Shown here: positions 5,878 through 7,284 of the stretch, one piece after another
Layout of the letters: each line of letters begins with the position of its first letter
Position numbering within the stretch: the first letter of the stretch is position 1
From: SYFY01 sp043719475
GTDB lineage: Bacteria; Pseudomonadota; Gammaproteobacteria; Pseudomonadales; Azotimanducaceae
Reading direction: 5' to 3'
Length of the DNA: 7,284 nucleotides
NCBI GenBank assembly: GCA_043719475.1
Contig: JAYSTS010000068.1
Span: forward strand, 1-7,284
Program-made: the position numbers and the translations under genes
The notes under the pieces: model-generated
Databases searched by the model: none
What the model was told of the DNA's origin: nothing
What the model saw: only the letters and a program-made list of their open reading frames with translations

Positions 5878-5903
5878 AAAAAAATTCCAGAAAAAAATTC
5901 CAG
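5878..5903. repeat. Perfect 13-base tandem duplication
   Basis: AAAAAAATTCCAG occurs twice head to tail, at 5878-5890 and 5891-5903. Each copy holds an A7 tract, so the two tracts lie 13 bases apart and not in the 10 to 11 base phase that gives strong DNA bending. It lies about 115 bases upstream of the chosen start of the glycine-zipper gene. Confidence 0.85.
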
Positions 5904-5986
5904 CGGAAGTTCGTGAGTCGATTCACGTACCCGGTCACATAGCAGCGACCCTGGCCATCGTCGTATCCCCCCTTCGTGATCCTGGT

Positions 5987-6002
5987 GGAAAAGGGCTTTT
6001 CC
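5987..6002. repeat. Near-palindrome GGAAAAG-GG-CTTTTCC
   Basis: Two perfect 7-base arms are separated by GG. The dyad lies about 60 bases past the stop of the minus-strand gene at 6061-6522. The 2-base loop and the lack of a T-run argue against a normal intrinsic terminator. A protein-binding site is as likely. Confidence 0.4.
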
Positions 6003-6009
6003 CGTTGCG

Positions 6010-6029
6010 GGTATACCTCCTGGTGTACC
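6010..6029. repeat. Pair of GGTATACC-like boxes 12 bases apart
   Basis: GGTATACC (6010-6017) is a perfect 8-base palindrome. GGTGTACC (6022-6029) repeats it with one change, at a 12-base centre-to-centre distance. The arrangement resembles a paired regulator site but could be chance. Confidence 0.3.
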
Positions 6030-6060
6030 TATTCCCACTACTAGCCTGAAGCCCGCTATT

Positions 6061-6522
6061 TCATTGGCCCGACGACTGATTGGCCATCAGCAGGTTCACC
6101 AATTGCGCGTCAACCAATGCTTGCATGCCCGTGATCATCATGATTCGCTGCCAACCGCGTGTTGACCAGCTTCTGCGCTCATAGGTTCGATTGTGGGCTG
6201 TGTGCGCTCTGGTGCTATGCGCTTGCGCTAGCTGGCCAATCGCACGCTGCAGTGCTGATTGTGCGCTGCCTGATGGGGATTGGTGTGCCGGGCTAGCTGG
6301 AAACAATGGCAGGTACTTGTCGACCACTCGCCAATGCTTGTCCGCGATTACGGACAACATGCTGAAGCGATCCCTTGAATCCTGGTCGATTTCGCCCTCT
6401 GCCAGTTCGCTCATTCCCTCAAGCGCATCAATCAGATGTTGGTAGTGACACTGCACCGAAAGCTGCTCGCGCATGGCCACGCGCCGGATCATCCGATTCT
6501 GTTGAAGCCCAGTCATTGCCAT
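6061..6522 (-). CDS. Hypothetical protein, 153 residues, mostly helical, family not recognised
   Basis: I do not recognise this gene. The product has no signal peptide or membrane segment. Residues 15-72 read as amphipathic helices with acidic clusters (ALEGMSELAEGEIDQDSRD, then ADKHWRVVDKYLP). Residues 75-95 are a Ser/Pro/Ala/Gln-rich linker. About 100-125 is strongly basic and rich in His, Arg, Thr and Trp (HNRTYERRSWSTRGWQR). The last 25 residues form a hydrophobic-amphipathic helix (MQALVDAQLVNLLMANQ) that could mediate self-association. The ATG at 6522 is chosen; AAGGGA ends 7 bases upstream and TAAAAT, a possible -10, lies about 30 bases upstream. A second ATG at 6516 would serve nearly as well. 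It is divergent from the kinase gene, with a 225-base shared upstream region. It is the longest frame here and has an ordinary start, so it is probably real. Confidence 0.6.
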   Translation of the reverse strand: MAMTGLQQNRMIRRVAMREQLSVQCHYQHLIDALEGMSELAEGEIDQDSRDRFSMLSVIADKHWRVVDKYLPLFPASPAHQSPSGSAQSALQRAIGQLAQAHSTRAHTAHNRTYERRSWSTRGWQRIMMITGMQALVDAQLVNLLMANQSSGQ

Positions 6523-6692
6523 CGATGCATCCCTTGATTCGGGTAATTCATTTTACGCACTATCGAAAAAAGGGCATCGACCCATCGAGGCGGGATCAAG
6601 TCCCTGTACCACACGTGCGCAGGGGGAGTCACTCGGTCGTGGATACCTGCGGTGGAAGCCCACGCTATTAAGGCACGCCAACCAGGGTTTGA

Positions 6693-6721
6693 TTGCCAGT
6701 CAGTTGTCAGATGCTGATACT
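6693..6721 (+). promoter_or_regulatory. Sigma-70-like promoter of the Ser/Thr kinase gene
   Basis: TTGCCA (6693-6698, five of six to the -35 consensus) and GATACT (6716-6721, four of six to the -10 consensus) are separated by exactly 17 bases. Transcription would begin near 6728, giving a leader of about 20 bases that carries the AGGGGAG ribosome binding site at 6730-6736. The fit is good but it is called from sequence alone. Confidence 0.45.
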
Positions 6722-6747
6722 CACAAGGCAGGGGAGATTGCAGAACG

Positions 6748-7284
6748 ATGGCTGATCAGGTCGGCAACACCATAGGTCCATACCAGATTACCGAACCACT
6801 CGGTGTCGGTGGCATGGGTGAGGTGTACAAGGCCTATCACACCGGGCTGGAGGTATTTCGGGCGATCAAGTTCATCCGTCCCGAGCTTTCAATGGCTGCC
6901 GATTTTCGTGCGCGCTTCCAGAAGGAAGCACGGAGTGTTGCTCGACTGCGTCATCCGAATATCGTGCAGGTACATGACTTCGGTGAGCACGAAGGCTGTT
7001 TCTACATGGTCATGGAATACGTCGATGGGCAGTCGCTGAAGGCGGCAATTGCCAACCATGAACCGATGGACACCGATGCTGCCGTTGCACTCGTCAAGGA
7101 GATCGCTGGCGCACTCGATTATGCCCATCAGCAGGGACTGATTCATCGCGACATCAAGCCCGATAACATCATGCTGGACTCCCACAAACGCGCAGTGTTG
7201 ATGGATTTCGGCATTGCCAGACTCATCATTGGTGACGGGAAGCTCACCGCCACTGGAGTGGTCATCGGCTCGGCGGCCTATATG
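6748..7284 (+). CDS. Hanks-type serine/threonine protein kinase, N-terminal kinase domain (partial)
   Basis: The visible 179 residues are the N- and much of the C-lobe of a PknB-like bacterial Ser/Thr kinase, which phosphorylates proteins using ATP. The gene leaves the window at the activation segment. All core motifs are present: glycine loop G19-V-G-G-M-G24, ATP-anchoring K41 in RAIKF, helix-C E60 in FQKEARSVARLRHPNIV, hinge MEYVDGQSLK (89-98), catalytic loop HRDIKPDN (133-140) with D135, and DFG (153-155). The segment GVVIGSAAYM (170-179) leads into the usual APE region; GSAAYM stands where most relatives have GTPxYM. The ATG at 6748 has AGGGGAG 11 bases upstream, a little far but the only good choice, and gives the usual start just before the G-N-x-I-G-x-Y-x-I motif. 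Any C-terminal sensor part (PASTA, WD40, TPR, membrane anchor) lies outside the window, so substrate and signal cannot be told. Confidence 0.95.
   Translation, partial: MADQVGNTIGPYQITEPLGVGGMGEVYKAYHTGLEVFRAIKFIRPELSMAADFRARFQKEARSVARLRHPNIVQVHDFGEHEGCFYMVMEYVDGQSLKAAIANHEPMDTDAAVALVKEIAGALDYAHQQGLIHRDIKPDNIMLDSHKRAVLMDFGIARLIIGDGKLTATGVVIGSAAYM

Larger units (their letters stand above)
5763..6060. other. Intergenic stretch with short repeats and no supported gene
   Basis: This interval of about 300 bases lies between the glycine-zipper gene and the end of the unrecognised 153-codon gene, both on the minus strand. It contains a 13-base tandem duplication, a GGAAAAG/CTTTTCC palindrome and a pair of GGTATACC-like boxes, all listed separately. 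The plus-strand open frame at 5792-6049 looks like chance: it is rich in Arg and Pro, has no domain signature, and overlaps the upstream extension of the glycine-zipper frame. No clear sigma-70 promoter for the glycine-zipper gene was found. CATAAC (5872-5867, minus) is a weak -10 candidate without a -35 partner. Confidence 0.5.

Noticed and set aside
5792..6049. Plus-strand frame of 85 codons ending in a hydrophobic tail
   Set aside because: It has no ribosome binding site of note and no family resemblance, and it covers the repeat-bearing gap.
6191..6445. Plus-strand Cys-rich frame starting with a signal-like stretch (TTG start)
   Set aside because: It is wholly antisense to the longer 153-codon minus-strand gene, which has an ATG and a usable ribosome binding site. 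The Cys residues come from repeated GCGC/TGCG words on the opposite strand.

Overview
The window looks like a chromosomal segment of a gammaproteobacterium of moderate GC content. The left part holds genes that cluster in this class (aceE, ampD, nadC). From memory, nadC, a tRNA-Thr and the type IV pilin gene also lie together in Pseudomonas aeruginosa, and ampD, nadC and a pilin gene (ppdD) lie together in Escherichia coli. No genus can be named from the sequence alone.

Layout. On the minus strand, 1-665 is the N-terminal quarter of aceE (pyruvate dehydrogenase E1), running off the left edge. Upstream of it, also on the minus strand, is ampD (843-1415), the cytoplasmic anhydro-muropeptide amidase. 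Both appear to start at TTG codons placed behind strong Shine-Dalgarno sequences. Divergent from ampD is nadC (1551-2387, NAD biosynthesis). Six bases behind it is a TfpX/TfpZ-type type IV pilin accessory membrane protein (2394-3128). Convergent with that gene, with one base between the two stop codons, is a large Wzy/WaaL/PglL-type O-antigen ligase family membrane protein (3130-5028, minus).

Behind the start of the ligase gene lies a clean 3' half of a tRNA-Thr(CGT) gene (5079-5128, minus). It runs from the anticodon stem to the CCA end, and the D arm and 5' acceptor strand are absent. This is the footprint expected at the end of an integrated or exchanged DNA segment. With nadC, a pilin accessory protein and a possible pilin oligosaccharyltransferase beside it, the simplest reading is a remnant of a pilin-allele exchange site. 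No pilin gene is visible in the window.

The right part is a looser set of genes: a doubtful small ORF (5152-5361), an exported glycine-zipper protein with a His/Cys-rich tail (5427-5762, minus), an unrecognised 153-residue protein (6061-6522, minus), and the N-terminal kinase domain of a Hanks-type Ser/Thr kinase (from 6748, plus, running off the right edge). The kinase gene has a reasonable sigma-70-like promoter. The spaces between these genes hold several short repeats of unknown role. No CRISPR array, transposase, integrase or rRNA was seen.
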